A stretch of 64,000 bases of DNA. Source: Chlorops oryzae. Its lineage: Eukaryota; Arthropoda; Insecta; Diptera; Chloropidae. Where the stretch lies: contig CM035807.1 in the NCBI GenBank assembly GCA_020466095.1, forward strand, positions 16,850,985 through 16,914,984, read 5' to 3'. The notes beneath the pieces were generated by a model. It had not been told where the DNA came from. It was given only the letters and a program-made list of their open reading frames with translations, and made no database searches. Positions 1 through 11,114 of the stretch are shown here, in pieces. The position numbers and the translations under genes are program-made. Each line of letters opens with the position of its first letter. Positions within the stretch are counted from its first letter, which is position 1.

Positions 1-768
1 ATGAACATGGGTTCCTCGAAAGGTTATTGTCAAAGTTTTCGTTAGTTTATGTTATTCATTATATACTATTTTTACTTAATGATTATAAATATTTCTTGCG
101 TGAGAATCGGTATGGTCTAGTTCTCTCTGAGGTGAAAGAAATTGTATGAAGGTGTACCGTGATACTCTAATTGTTTTTAAGCCTAATACAAATGGCGCAA
201 TAGATCTATTGCTTAAAAGAGCTTTTATATAAGTGAGACTTTTTTTATTTCAATTGTATTCATTCAATTTAAAAGATTTATTAATATAGCAAGTAATAAT
301 TTTATGTTTGTAAATGATCGAGAAATAGTTAGACAGACGTATGAATTCCAACGTGACATTATTGCAAGACTAGAATTTGAAAATAAGATGATCTGAATAA
401 AGATTTCGAAGCGGACAAAAAACTTTCATATAAAGCTGAACCCTTAAAAATTTACTATAGATCTTGTTAAGGAGGTTTTTATTGTTGAGAAATTTATGAA
501 TTTTCATACCCCATAAATCAATTGATGAATTCCTCAAATAAAAATATGGCGATCCTGCCAGTAAAATCTTTCAATTCGAGTTAACAAAGGAATTTTTAAA
601 TCCTAAAGTATGTATCGCTAAGGGCAATTCTTCTGTGTTCGAGGAACTGCTTCAAATTGTCCAAATTAATCCGTTACATAAATATAAGTAAGTTATCTGT
701 TACTTTGAATCCCCACTCCGATTATTGTTTTTTTCTTAAGTTAATTTCACTTCTTGTATTTCTGCAGG
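1..768 (+). repeat. Local duplication, left copy
   Basis: This segment matches 2517-3251 in the same orientation. Both begin with ATGAACATGGGTTCCTCGAA and share long identical blocks, especially about 380-660 against 2900-3195. They differ by indels and a rearranged stretch near 180-380. The two copies are separated by about 1.75 kb that contains an inverted-repeat element. The segment continues off the left edge of the window, so its true start is unknown. Confidence 0.85.
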
Positions 769-807
769 TATGTACTTATTTTAAGAGAGAACATTTGTTG
801 GGCTTAA
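542..807 (+). pseudogene. Decayed two-exon coding relic (left copy)
   Basis: After an in-frame TAA at 539-541 a frame stays open to 687 and encodes a balanced peptide starting KYGDPASK and containing NPKVCIAKG and FEELLQIV. It meets a consensus donor, GTAAGT at 688-693. An 80-bp pyrimidine-rich intron ends in TTTCTGCAG at 767. The frame continues in phase for 12 more codons (YVLILRE...) and stops at 805-807. No start codon is visible; upstream pieces (for example the frame containing VNDREIVRQ near 310-395) are broken by stops. This looks like part of an old gene or transposon protein that once had short fly-type introns. I do not recognise the family. More acceptor-like sites at 835 and 1025 could belong to the same relic. 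Confidence 0.4.
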
Positions 808-1166
808 GTATACATTAAAAATTTTTAAATTTCAGTGGGATTGAGAAGCTATCTCAACAACTTCTTTGGCCAAGAGTAAAAACCAAAATAATACATGGGA
901 TATTATACACGAATTGACCCTACACATCATACCTATGACATTGGGGAAATGTTGTTAGGCGATTTCAAAAATCGACATCTTTGGAAAAACATCCTTTTTT
1001 TATTAATGCAATTTTTATATTTCAGGCCTAAAATCAAAGCTAAAAATAAATCTGACGAGTGTCAACATCACTGTGGAGTTTCCCATAATCAGAAATGAAC
1101 AGGGGTGTTATAGTAAGTCAAGGCTGGTAATTTTATATAGGAAATACATATTGGAGAAGTTTCTTA
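808..1166. other. AT-rich stretch, possible continuation of the relic
   Basis: Two pyrimidine-rich sites ending in TTTCAG (835 and 1025) could be splice acceptors of the relic upstream. A 67-codon frame at 895-1098 begins MGYYTRIDPTH but shows no recognisable domain. Around 1100-1130 the sequence weakly resembles the GGGTGTTATAGT end of the mini-me-like elements. Confidence 0.3.
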
Positions 1167-2148
1167 CACACAGAAAAATATGACCACATAAAATCGATAA
1201 GATCCCCTTATTGAGCGATTTTATAGAGAAATCTTCTTGAACTATATGAACGATGTGCTTTTTCCATATAGAAAACTCTTTGAATGCATAGAGAAAATCT
1301 TATTGAAACATTTTAATAGATATCCTCATATATTTAATGTGAATATCTCATTATTTCTGTTGAAGAATATGGAAAACTTCTTGATATAGTCAAATAATAA
1401 GGTGAGCATATCAATCAAACTATGTGACATTCTTATAAAAGTGACCTTTTGATAAGTTATCCTTATTGCTTTAAGAAGAAGCCTTTTTAATATAAAAAGC
1501 AAGACTTATTGATTTAAAAAAGTATATGAATTCCGTATTCATTCCATAGTTTAAAAAGACAGATCAGTTTTTTTTGCACTTACATTGATATAATCAATCT
1601 AGCAAGCTGAAATCGTATCTCGCGATGGCGTAGTTGAAGTGTGCTAGACTTGTAATCTGGAAGGTCCGAGTTCGAACCCCGCCACAGGCCAAAGAAGTTG
1701 TGTAAAAATTAAGGATAAAACGGAGAGCAGCAGAAAGTAAGTTGGACACGAACCAATAAAAACAAGTTGCTTTCGTCAGGCCTTTCCGAAACGTCACGCA
1801 TAAGCTCTTTCAATAAATTCCTATAGAATCTTTTTTTTAAATTTTTTAAGCATAAAACTTCGGTAAAATCTTTTATTTCCCAGTTTTTCAAATAATGTAA
1901 ATGTTAAATTATCTACTTTTCCAAAAAAAAATCGACGCTCGCTGGAGAAGGGATCGAACCCGCCGACCTGGTTTTTACAAGAATTCATATCAAAATAATA
2001 AGTTATCTTCTTGACTTTTCGTTCAATTTTTCGTTAAAATAAACAATAAGTTTTTCTCTATGGTTTCAATAAAACAATCTTCTTGGATAAAACCATAGAA
2101 AAATCTTATTGTTTTTCTTCCATTTTATGTGGTATCGTTTTCTCTGTG
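1167..2148. mobile_element. Inverted-repeat element with central tRNA-like core
   Basis: The left end (CACACAGAAAAATATGACCA) and the reverse complement of the right end (CACAGAGAAAACGATACCAC) match imperfectly over about 30 bp and share ACCACATAAAAT. Both ends are bordered by TA, which fits a TA target duplication. Internal arms also share CTATGG/AATCTTATTG motifs. The 982-bp element has no coding capacity. A tRNA-like sequence sits almost exactly at its midpoint. A partial second tRNA T-arm-like piece (GGGTTCGATCCC, minus strand) lies near 1940-1970. TIR length and TA flank suggest a Tc1/mariner-type MITE, but the class is inferred. Confidence 0.6.
1622..1692 (+). repeat. tRNA-like sequence with A and B boxes
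   Basis: An A-box-like TGGCGTAGTTGAAGTG is followed by a 5-bp anticodon stem (CTAGA/TCTGG) closing a 7-nt loop CTTGTAA, which would give anticodon TGT. A B-box AGTTCGAACCCC follows. The acceptor ends do not pair and the T stem has mismatches, so this is a tRNA relic or SINE head rather than a working tRNA gene. Confidence 0.6.
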
Positions 2149-2150
2149 TA

Positions 2151-2516
2151 GACTGCAATAAAAGCATCTCTCCGATCATGAAGAGTTCAACTTACCGAAA
2201 AGGAGTACTCTTGGGCTACTGAGAAAATGACTAGGCAAAATGTCGAGTGTTTTAAATGTGAGAATTAATAAGAAATTGAGTAGCAACAACAAAAAGCTGT
2301 CTTAAAAAGCTAGACCAACTGGGTACAAATGGAACAATTTGCCTCTTGTATTGAAGGTCTATTCGTGAAGCAGTTAGATTTCGGAGTGGTTATTTTTCAA
2401 TGACAGCTCAATGTCAAAAAATATAGCATCGGTAGGCAAATTAAAAAAGAGTAGTCATGGTATTTTAATGACTAGTCGGGGAGTAGTTAGAAAGTAGTAG
2501 AAGTTAATACAGGAAA
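2151..2516. other. Unannotated AT-rich spacer
   Basis: Spacer between the inverted-repeat element and the second copy of the local duplication. It contains several AGTAGT/ACTAGT-type words near 2450-2500. I see no gene or recognisable element. Confidence 0.5.
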
Positions 2517-3251
2517 TGAACATGGGTTCCTCGAAAGTTTATTGTCAAAGTTATTGTTAGTTTTGTTATTCATTATATACTATTTTTACTTAATGATTAT
2601 AGAATATTTTGTGCGTGAGAATCGCGTATGGTCTGAGTTCTCTCTGAGGTGAAAGAAATGTATGAAGGTGTCCGTGATACTCTATTGTTTTTAAGCCCAA
2701 TACAAATGGAGCAATCGATCTCAAGTGAACCACAAAAAGATGAGTTTTATTGTGAGATATAGCAAGTAATAATTTTATGCATAATATGTTAAATGATCGA
2801 GATAATTAGTAGAATCTACGTGAAGCAGACTAGATTTGATGAATAATATTTTCGAGCAAAAAAAACTTTCCATAACGTGAACTAATTATTATGCATCGAA
2901 GCTAGAATTTGAAAATAAGATGATCTGAATAAAGATTTCGAAGCGGACAAAAAACTTTCATATAAAGCTGAACCCTTAAAAATTTACTATAGATCTTGCT
3001 TAAGGAGGTTTTTATTGTTGAGAAATTTATAATTTTTCATACCCCATAAATCAATTGATGAATTCCTCAAATAAAAATATGGCGATCCTGCCAGTAAAAT
3101 CTTTCAATTCGAGTTAACAAAGGAATTTTTAAATCCTAAAGTATGTATCGCTAAGGGCAATTCTTCTGTGTTCGAGGAACTGCTTCAAATTGTCCAATTA
3201 TTAATTTTCCGTTTTATCATTTACAGTTAATTTCACTTCTTGTATTTCTGC
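2517..3251 (+). repeat. Local duplication, right copy
   Basis: Homologous to 1-768. Similarity resumes after a deletion at about 3198, where the copy jumps to TTAATTTCACTTCTTGTATTTCTGCA. Divergence is patchy: long identical runs alternate with disordered stretches such as 2740-2900. Confidence 0.85.
3075..3199 (+). pseudogene. Decayed coding relic (right copy)
   Basis: Same open stretch as 542-687 (KYGDPASK...), preceded by the same in-frame TAA. The donor has been deleted and the acceptor CAG has become CAC (TTTCTGCAC), so the spliced structure visible in the left copy is destroyed here. This supports the view that both are non-functional. Confidence 0.4.
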
Positions 3252-4551
3252 ACTCTAAAATCGTGCAAACAATCGTCCAACAAGCTTATAAGAAGGCGTA
3301 CACTATCCAAGATTGACCACCAAGCCCTTTTCTATAATTAATTTTTGCTTCCCCTAACTTTTCTTCTAAATTAAGAATTTACATCAAACATAAAATGATC
3401 CTCACAATCGTGTAATCTTGACCAACTTATTTAAATATTTTAAAGCACTTTAAGGCTAAAAATTTGGTCAGAGAAGGAATAAAAGCATCATTTCTTTTAC
3501 TAAAACGAAAGCAATGTAATTCGATTGAAGTAAATTTCCTTGTAAATTCGAATTCTCATTCCAAACATCGAGTACACGGGTAAGGCGGAATGATTTCTGG
3601 GTAATCATCTTGAGAGATTTTCAAAAGACTCGGAGAAACTAAACTAAATGAAATTTTTTTTTTTTTTCATCTTAAAAACAATTTAACTTGAATAAAACCA
3701 AAAATTCGGCCCAGAGCATTTACCAATCAGATAAGTCAACAACAACAACAGCAACAGCAAGAAAAAAAAACCACAAAACCATTGTCAATGTAAACACAAA
3801 GCGAAGACGAAAAAACGCCAGACAGACACACAGAAAAACACCCTCAAGAACTTTCACCAGAAAGACACTCAAAACGCATTTTTCTGGTGATGCCAATAAA
3901 AAGTTCTGCAAACGACAAATATACGAAACGAGAATATAAACAATAAAACTGGAAAAGAAAGCAGCAAGAAAACAATAAAAAAAAAAATTATTTAAAAAAA
4001 TAAAAGCAAAAATCAAGTAACGAAAAATTATGATTTTTTATTTACCGAAAACAAAGCTAAATCACAAAATCCACTCATTTCTAGAGAAATTGTCCAGCAA
4101 CAGGTTGAGTAGCGTGAAGAGTACAAATTAGGAATGTTGCCCTATTTCGGCAGATATACATATCGTACAGATAACATAACAACGGTGTTCTGGTACAGTC
4201 ATCCCTACGAACTTTTATCAGAAATATTTCAGTTACATTAGCCATCGAAGTTGAATCATTTTTGGTGGTTTTATGGAGGTAGTGATTTTATCCGAACCCT
4301 TTTTTTCAGGTAATACTGTAATAACAACAAAAATACCTACAATTTGTTGATGCTATCGCTATGCCAATTGTTTCTAGCGCTTGCTAACAAAACTCTTTAA
4401 TAGAAAAAACACAAAATGTAACACTTTTTGTTTTAGTTTCTTTTTGTATTGTATGTCATAATCTCTTATTGTATTCAAACACACCCACTAAGCCGTGCGT
4501 TGCGAGACAAAAGCTTGAAAAAAAATTGAAAAAAAAATTTAAGACAAAATA
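3252..4551. other. Intergenic/intronic DNA with simple tracts
   Basis: No gene recognised. There is a T-tract at about 3654-3667, a CAA/CAG-type tract at 3739-3762 and A-rich DNA at 3955-4016. Open frames at 3688-3939 (+) and 3720-4016 (-) are products of this low complexity. Confidence 0.6.
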
Positions 4552-5420
4552 AACAAGTAAGGGTGTTATAGTCAGGCGAGCCTGACAATAGAATACCCGA
4601 CACAGACACACATGTTCAAATAATTTTTAATATCAAGAATTGTTTAAGGCCATAACGGGCCCCATATACCGACTTTTCTTAAATTTCTTTATGAAATCCG
4701 CCCCTTTACCACGCCCACTTTTCAAAATTTTTTTTAAATTATAGTCGGAGGCTTAAATATACGCTCAAATTCCAAGTTTCATTAAAATATTTCGAAAAAG
4801 TCCGATTTTGAGGCAGTTTTGGTATTTTTGTGACAGACCCTAGTACTGGAGGTACCCTTAATAATAGACCTATCAAATAAATTTTTGGAGAGGATATTAA
4901 TGGCTACAAAGGAAGCACAAGTGCCAATTTTCGTTGAAGTCGTATTTGAATTTCGGGTGTAAGAGACAATTTTCGGAAAACGCGCTTCTGCCACGCCCAA
5001 TTTTTGAAGTTTTGAAAATTGAATAACTTGGCTTAAAATACGTTCAAATATCAAATTTTATCAAAATATCTTGAAAACCTCCGGTCTTAGAGCAGTTTTT
5101 GGGATTTTCATAACAGACCCTAGTACTGGAGGTACCCCTAAAAATGGTCCGATCGGGTCCATTCTCGAACTTGTTCTTACTTATGTCCCCGTGAGCACGT
5201 ACCACAATTTTTCAAGATAGCTCAACTCCTTGAAGAAACGTATACAGACCGGAACATGTCAACAACAGACATGACAGACGGACATGTCTAAATCGAATCT
5301 CCTAGTGACGCTGATCATTTCTATATATATTTTGTATGGTCTATCTCGACTGGTTCTGGGTGTTACACACAACCACACAAACGCAATATACCATCGACAC
5401 AGAGTGTGTCGGGTATAAAA
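4552..5420 (-). mobile_element. mini-me-like dispersed element
   Basis: One end reads AACAAGTAAGGGTGTTATAG and the other TGTCGGGTATAAAA. Read on the minus strand it has a short TA run (ATATATAT), a conserved core (AAATGATCAGCGTC...TCGATTTAGACAT), then GTCCGTCTGTC. TA run, about 33-bp core and (GTCY)n is the published layout of dipteran mini-me elements. The interior has CACGCCCA motifs, also seen in the 36-kb member. It is non-coding; the 90-codon minus frame at 4782-5054 matches nothing I recognise. Confidence 0.75.
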
Positions 5421-5786
5421 AGAAACCGTTAAAATTCTTCACTTTTGAGCAGCAAAGAGAAGAGCATTATGAGCTTTTACTGAATTTTTTTTTTTAATGC
5501 CAATGACCGATTGCTTTTTTGTCAGTAGCCCGAGTCCAAATTTGGCAAGCAGATCAGATATTTTTAATTCCGAGATCATTGCTGAGCTCAAGACGAAAAG
5601 CCGCTTTGCTGTTATAATCTTTGAAAGAAATGAGAAGATTTATTTACGCACATACATTAAAGTAAAAATTAAGTTAAATTCAAATAATAAGCAATAAAGA
5701 GCTTGAGAGAAAAGGAAAATATTTAGTTGTGTTCTAAATATCATTATTTCAATACTAAGTATGGCTTTCATAGCTGACAATATAGT
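5421..5786. other. Unannotated spacer
   Basis: A 66-codon plus frame (5497-5697, MPMTDCFFVSSPSP...) has ordinary composition but lacks a splice or domain context. I do not call it a gene. Nothing else is seen. Confidence 0.5.
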
Positions 5787-5803
5787 TTAGGTTAGGTTAG
5801 GCC
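5787..5803 (+). repeat. Short (TTAGG)3 run
   Basis: TTAGGTTAGGTTAGGCC. This is the insect telomere word, but flies do not use it at telomeres and three copies are too few for a telomere. It borders the 3' end of the adjacent minus-strand SINE. Confidence 0.7.
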
Positions 5804-5810
5804 TAACGAT

Positions 5811-5949
5811 GCCACGAATAATGGGAAAACAAAGAACAGGAACAGAAAAAACTATACAAACATCCAAGACCTCAGCTGGGAGTTGAACCCAGAGTCTCTC
5901 GCCTCGTAAGTTGGCATCTCAACCAACAACGGCACAGAGGCCGTCTAGT
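5811..5949 (-). mobile_element. tRNA-derived SINE, copy 1
   Basis: On the minus strand there is an A-box region CTGTGCCGTTGTTGGTTGAG, then ACTTACGAGGCGAGAG, a B box GGGTTCAACTCCC inside a 5-bp T stem, then a body with TTTTTCTGTTCCTGTTCTTT and TTTTCCCATTATTCGTGG. The same order is found at 27.1 kb, 29.9 kb and 41.6 kb, so this is one SINE family rather than separate tRNA genes. Confidence 0.75.
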
Positions 5950-8900
5950 TGACAATACAACGAAGGCGAAAACTTCTCGACAGGTTTAGATGATTAAAAG
6001 TTCTTAGCTAATTTCTTAAGAGTTCAATGTCCTTAAACGAAACGACTGAATATTTCAGAAACTGGACTCAATAATATACGCAATCCAAAAGAAAAACTAA
6101 GAATAATCACTAAATAATTATGCATAAGAGTCACAGAAGAAAATTTCTAAAGCATCCCTAATGTAATAAGACGAGCTATGTACTAAAAAGTCAGATCTTC
6201 AGGATTGGTCGTGGAGTGACTAATCAAAACTTGCGAAATTCCATCCATCAAAATGGTATCGATTCCGAGTACCAACAAAAGGTTTAGTGGAAATACAGTC
6301 AAAGGGATATATATGATTCCTGACTGGGAACAAATGCAACCGTTGATCGCCAATTGACTCCAAAAGGTCTACTCTGACAGTAGTTCAATGTATAAGTAGT
6401 TGATATTGTATGTACGAAAGTTACACTTCAAGAAAGAAATTGTAATAAATTACCTGGCAAACCAAGGGCGAATGGAACTTGTATACATGTAACTAGTCGA
6501 TGTCCAGCTGTAGAGTTGCATTAATTAGTTCGGGAATATTTATTTATTGCACTTTTTCGAAAATTTATTGGACTAAAACAACATGTTTCGGACCAGCTCC
6601 GTCAGTCCTATGTTATCGAAATTATTACTTGATTCCAAAGAATTTAGATTGCATTCAAGGAAAGACACTCTTCTATAACACTTTATAATTTTATTGCCCC
6701 TCAGGCATTGCTTTCGTTGGGAATGTTTTTTCTTAGTATCCCTGTAGGAAGCAGTAGGTACATTTTCTTAGAAGTACTAATACTTTTACTAGAACTATGG
6801 AACTAATGCAATTTTTGGTGAAACTTCCACCATATATTATACCATATTTCAATGACTTTGGGTTTAACAATTGTGTTTTTAAAATTAAATTTAGACATTA
6901 TCTAAAAATTCTCACAAGCAGACTCTGTACAATTTGAGCTTCATTAACCTTGTTTTCTAGTATTTCACTAGTTAAAAAGTTAAAAATTCCAATCATTTGA
7001 TATTTTGATCGCATTTTAAGCTTTAATAGCTGATGAGAGTGAATGAAAAGGTAGAAATATCCTACAACACAAAACGGGAAAAACCCAAGAAGTAGTAATT
7101 TTTTCAATGAAATCACTAGTATTTAACTAGTCCAAATGTATCCAATTGCCGCCCAACGAACTAGTACTATACTGGTCCAAACTGCACTATTGTTTTATAT
7201 ATACATATATTTTGTGCCGATTATCTACAGACTTTTTCTTTTCTAAATACAATATTTAAATATTAATAAGGGTTAACTTGATCATCGCTGTTTAGGCGGC
7301 TTAGTCTTTTTTTAGACCAGTCAAAAAAAGAAATGAAGGAAAATGTGCCTTGCCATTTTTCTACTGATAGATCCATTGGAATAAACCATTTAAGCAATTC
7401 ACAGGGTCTTCTAAAATCTCTTTTGAATTTATCCCTAAAACAGTATGGCTTAGCTCTAAAAGTACTCATTTTAGCTTGGGATAAATTTAAAAGGGCATTT
7501 TGAAAACCTTTCTGAATTGCCTAAATGTTTTATTATTAATTAATAAAATTCTTCTTCGAATCAAAACAGCAAGTATTTAAACACGAAATAAATGTTCCTT
7601 AGTCGAGCGACTGGCATAAATGTCATGTTTTTGCTCCCAAAGAAATTTATTGAATTCGTTTTCTTAGTATTTTTTTTTTTCATTTTTCTTTAATTTTAGC
7701 GACTCTCCTGCTTGATATCGCCATCATTTCATCTTTCTCTCGACGAAGATTTGCAGAAATTGAATTAATGCAAAGAAGACGAATGTTTATTCGATATTTA
7801 TGCAAATTTGTTTTGATTGAAATTCAAATATTTCTATTAAATTAGGTTGCTTATTAGTCGAATATGCAAATTCATTTACGAAGTGTATCAGAGCTCTATC
7901 GACTTAATTAAAATAAGAAAAATTATTTCTCCTTATGCGGCGAGTCCTAATATTCAATTAAAATTGAATAAATCTTTGAAGCCATTGCCGAAAGCGTTTT
8001 CTTATTGGAATTTTGCCATTGATATTATTATTATTATTATTATTTTTTATTATTATTATCATTTTGATTCCTAAAGCTCAAAATAGCACAAATTTCTTGT
8101 CACCACACAAAAGCTAGGATACACAAAATTTTTTTTTCTCTCTCTCTCTAAATTATCGGTTTATGGCCTCAGCAATTGCAGATTTTCACATAAAATTTCA
8201 ATAAACACCGACTCGAAGGCAATACTCGAGCTATGTAGTAGGAGCAATGCTGCTGCCGAAATTATTAAAAATGTCGAAACAGACCTACACACCCACAAAC
8301 ATATAGATAAATAAACGAACAAGTGCTTATTGCATATGAAAATTCACTCTAAACAAGTGCGCGAGCGAGCACGCCTCGGTGTAGCAGGTGTATATCTGGT
8401 TCGATTGTTCTCCACCAAAGCAAAGAAATGGAATAAAAATAAATAAAATAAAATAAATAAAAATCAACGAAAATATCGGCACAGACTTGAGGCGTTATAG
8501 CGCCAGCGGGTGGCAGAGCTGTTGTTGTTCTTGTTGTTGTTTCTGCTGCTCACGCTCGCACGTGATTTGCATACGAAAAAGTGCTCAAGAAGCCAAGGAA
8601 GAAGCAAGTCAATTTTAATCAAAAGAGGCGGCTTGAGACCGATAATAAAAATATGCACAGCCAACGAAACGAGTGCACACAAATGCTAAAATAATAAATA
8701 ATTCTATAAAATTTACGCAACATTTAGAGAACATTAGGATAAAGGCGGTCATAATGCCCATATCGGTGGGCGAACATCTTACGAGGGCGTCGACTTACAA
8801 AAGTAGGAGAAATAAAACGACGATACTTTCGATTATGATCAGTAATCGGAGAAAATGCTCATAAATTTTTATTTCATTTACTTTCGACGCTTTCGCTTTA

Positions 8901-9162
8901 GCTCTAAATGGCTCCTTTGATTCGATAAAGAGCATCTATAAATTTATATCAAAAATAAAAAAACGAGGGGGAGGCTACGGAATTAGGTAAATGAAGTGAA
9001 AATTACTTTTGGAGCACTTCATGCCCTCAACTTGCCACATAAATTAAAGAAAGTTGAAGAGCACATTCTCGGATTCTGTAAATGACCGATATTAGAAGGA
9101 GTACCTAATGTTTTATCAATGTTAAACTCGAATCTTTAAAGTTTAAAAAAATTATAGGAATA
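5950..9162. other. Long AT-rich stretch without a recognised gene
   Basis: It holds an (ATT)n microsatellite at about 8021-8061 and a (TC)n tract at 8133-8151. The word ACTAGT recurs at 6492, 6968, 7113 and 7158. A 68-codon minus frame (7469 to 7263; its first codon region reads ATGAGTACTTTT) has ordinary composition but no recognisable domain. A GTTGTT tract lies near 8520-8545. No element boundaries could be defined. Confidence 0.5.
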
Positions 9163-9236
9163 TGGCAGGAATTGAACCCTATCCCTACGGATCGTGCGAC
9201 GCACGCGCTACTCAATGAGCTACGACATATCGGGCC
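9163..9236 (-). repeat. tRNA-like sequence
   Basis: The minus strand has an A-box-like GTCGTAGCTCATTGAGTAG, a palindromic CGTGCGTCGCACG where the anticodon arm would be, and a B box GGGTTCAATTCC. The anticodon arm and acceptor do not fold well, so this is a tRNA relic or SINE head. It lies about 20 bp outside the pogo-like element that follows. Confidence 0.55.
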
Positions 9237-9257
9237 GTTCTTCTATATATTAATATA

Positions 9258-10021
9258 CAGTCGATTCTGGATATAGTGAATTAATTTTTGCACGTCCTGT
9301 TCATTGTATCCAGATTGTTCGTATTAGCGAGAATAAATGTTTTGTTCATTCGCTGTAGAAGATTTGAGTACTCCATGGTATGGTCTAAGAGTACTCGTAA
9401 ATGCCTCAGTACTTCTCGCCATTAATTTCCGCCACAATGGATTCAACTGACGATTTTAACATTGTGCTGTCATTGAAAAATCTCTACTCGCGTTTGAAGT
9501 AGTGTAGAATTAGAGATTATGGGGACAATCAAGTACATTTGATATGTTACCGCACCCTTCAGATTTCTAAGCCAACACTCTTCGATCACACTATCGAGTT
9601 ATCTGACTTAAAGTTTGCTACGCTGATACATTAACGTCGAAGCAAAATTGAACTGTAGGCGTCTCGTTTACCGTGCCACTAGTTAGTCTCTACTCTCGGT
9701 ATCTATAGTCGTGCACTGGTTCTTTTTCCTATACTCGCTAGAGCTCCAATTTACCTCAATCTCCTACAGGGTTATTTACAGGCCCGTAGAGAGAAATTTG
9801 GGGCCCGGGGGATTTTTTTTCGCGGCCCTCTCACAAAAATGTGCGACCAAATAAAAAAAATCCCATGGGCCCCCTTAGAAAGTTCGGCCCCAGGGGAAAG
9901 TTCCCCTTTTCTACCCCCTCTCTAAAGGCCTGATTATTTTGAAAATACCCTGTAACCAAAAAGCGTTCACTATGTCCAGCTGTTCATTATTTCAGGGATT
10001 CGTTATATCTAGACTCTACTG
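9258..10021. mobile_element. pogo/Tc1-like non-autonomous element
   Basis: The left end CAGTCGATTCTGGATATAGT and the reverse complement of the right end CAGTAGAGTCTAGATATAAC form an imperfect TIR extending about 60 bp. Both ends are flanked by TA. Ends of the form CAG...TATAACGAA with a TA duplication are typical of pogo/Tigger-type elements. There is no transposase frame. A hAT-like element is inserted inside. Confidence 0.65.
9779..9932. mobile_element. Small hAT-like MITE nested in the pogo-like element
   Basis: The ends CAGGCCCGTAGAGAG and CTCTCTAAAGGCCTG are inverted repeats, with GGGGCCC words inside each arm. The flanking octamers GTTATTTA and ATTATTTT agree at 6 of 8 positions, compatible with a decayed 8-bp hAT target duplication. 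It is much more GC-rich than its host. Confidence 0.6.
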
Positions 10022-11114
10022 TATTATGTATATCAAATGCACTGATTTGGCCCCGTTGTCTCTACTTCTGACTAGTTCAAACGCGAGTGTCGATTGTCTA
10101 AATACACCTCTGTATAAACGTTGACAGTTGAATGCATTGGCGGGGAAATTATGAGCGAGTAGAACTGTTGATTTGGGGAGTAGTCGAAGAGTACTTCTGC
10201 ACTAGTTCAATTTTCAGCAGGGTTTAACTTCTCAAAAATAACAGTCGTAAAAATAACAGTACTCCTCGAATAAAAGCAACGCAAAAACAAAACAACAACA
10301 AAAACACATTTAAGATGAAGATATTTATATCAAAATCCACTTAGTTACCCCATCAATGCAGATGCATTTACTTAAAGTTTCCTTCTGAAGCAGGTGAATA
10401 TACTTATATAATTTCCCTGCAGTAAGTCCGACTACTCTTCAACTACTTCTGGACCAGTCACAAATGAACCTGTTCTAGTTTCGGCTGATTGGCACGGATG
10501 TCTTTATAGATCTTAATAATATTGAATTATAAGAAAAATAGGCTACACCTTCCCGAGTAAATTTCTTTCAGTAAAATAACATCAATCAAATACAAAATTG
10601 AAAAAGGGAAGAAAGAAATAATCCTGCACAGAATTCCGGAAACTTTTCAACTAGACCCCAACTAGCTACAATTATACTAGTACCATTTGCTCTTAATTTA
10701 ATCATATTTGAATGTTGAAATTGAGCTGTCATACAAAAATATCCACTCTCTCAGAGTGCACGTGGAGAAGTGGCGATCAATTGTCAGATTTAATCTCGAT
10801 CAGGGATCATACATGTCCCTTCGTGTGCACATTTTTTTCTTTTAGCTCCCCATAGTCTCATCTCTAATTGTTCCAAAGCTCTATTTTATCGGTTATATAC
10901 AAAGTTTCCCCGTTTCAATTCTAATTTCGACAGCAATCGGATTCCTTTTCTCCTTCGTCTTGTAGAAAAAAAGATCGTCTTAATTTATTGGACTTTATGG
11001 CTAAGCATTTCCAGTTTGAAGAGATTACATCACTGCGAATTCTGTCCAAAAAGCAATAAATTTAAATTTTTATTCATGTCATAAAATTAATTCCATACAC
11101 CCAAAAATAGACTC
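10022..11114. other. Unannotated AT-rich stretch
   Basis: Repeated AGTAGTC/ACTAGT-like words occur (10070-10200, 10430-10460) with an A/CAA-rich tract near 10270-10305. No gene or bounded element found. Confidence 0.5.

Noticed and set aside
5787..5803. (TTAGG)3 as telomeric sequence
   Set aside because: Only three units are present, inside ordinary DNA next to a SINE; flies do not rely on this telomere repeat.
10218..10430. hAT-like MITE between GCAGGGTTTAACTT and TTCCCTGC
   Set aside because: The inverted match is only a few bases and the flanking octamers do not agree.
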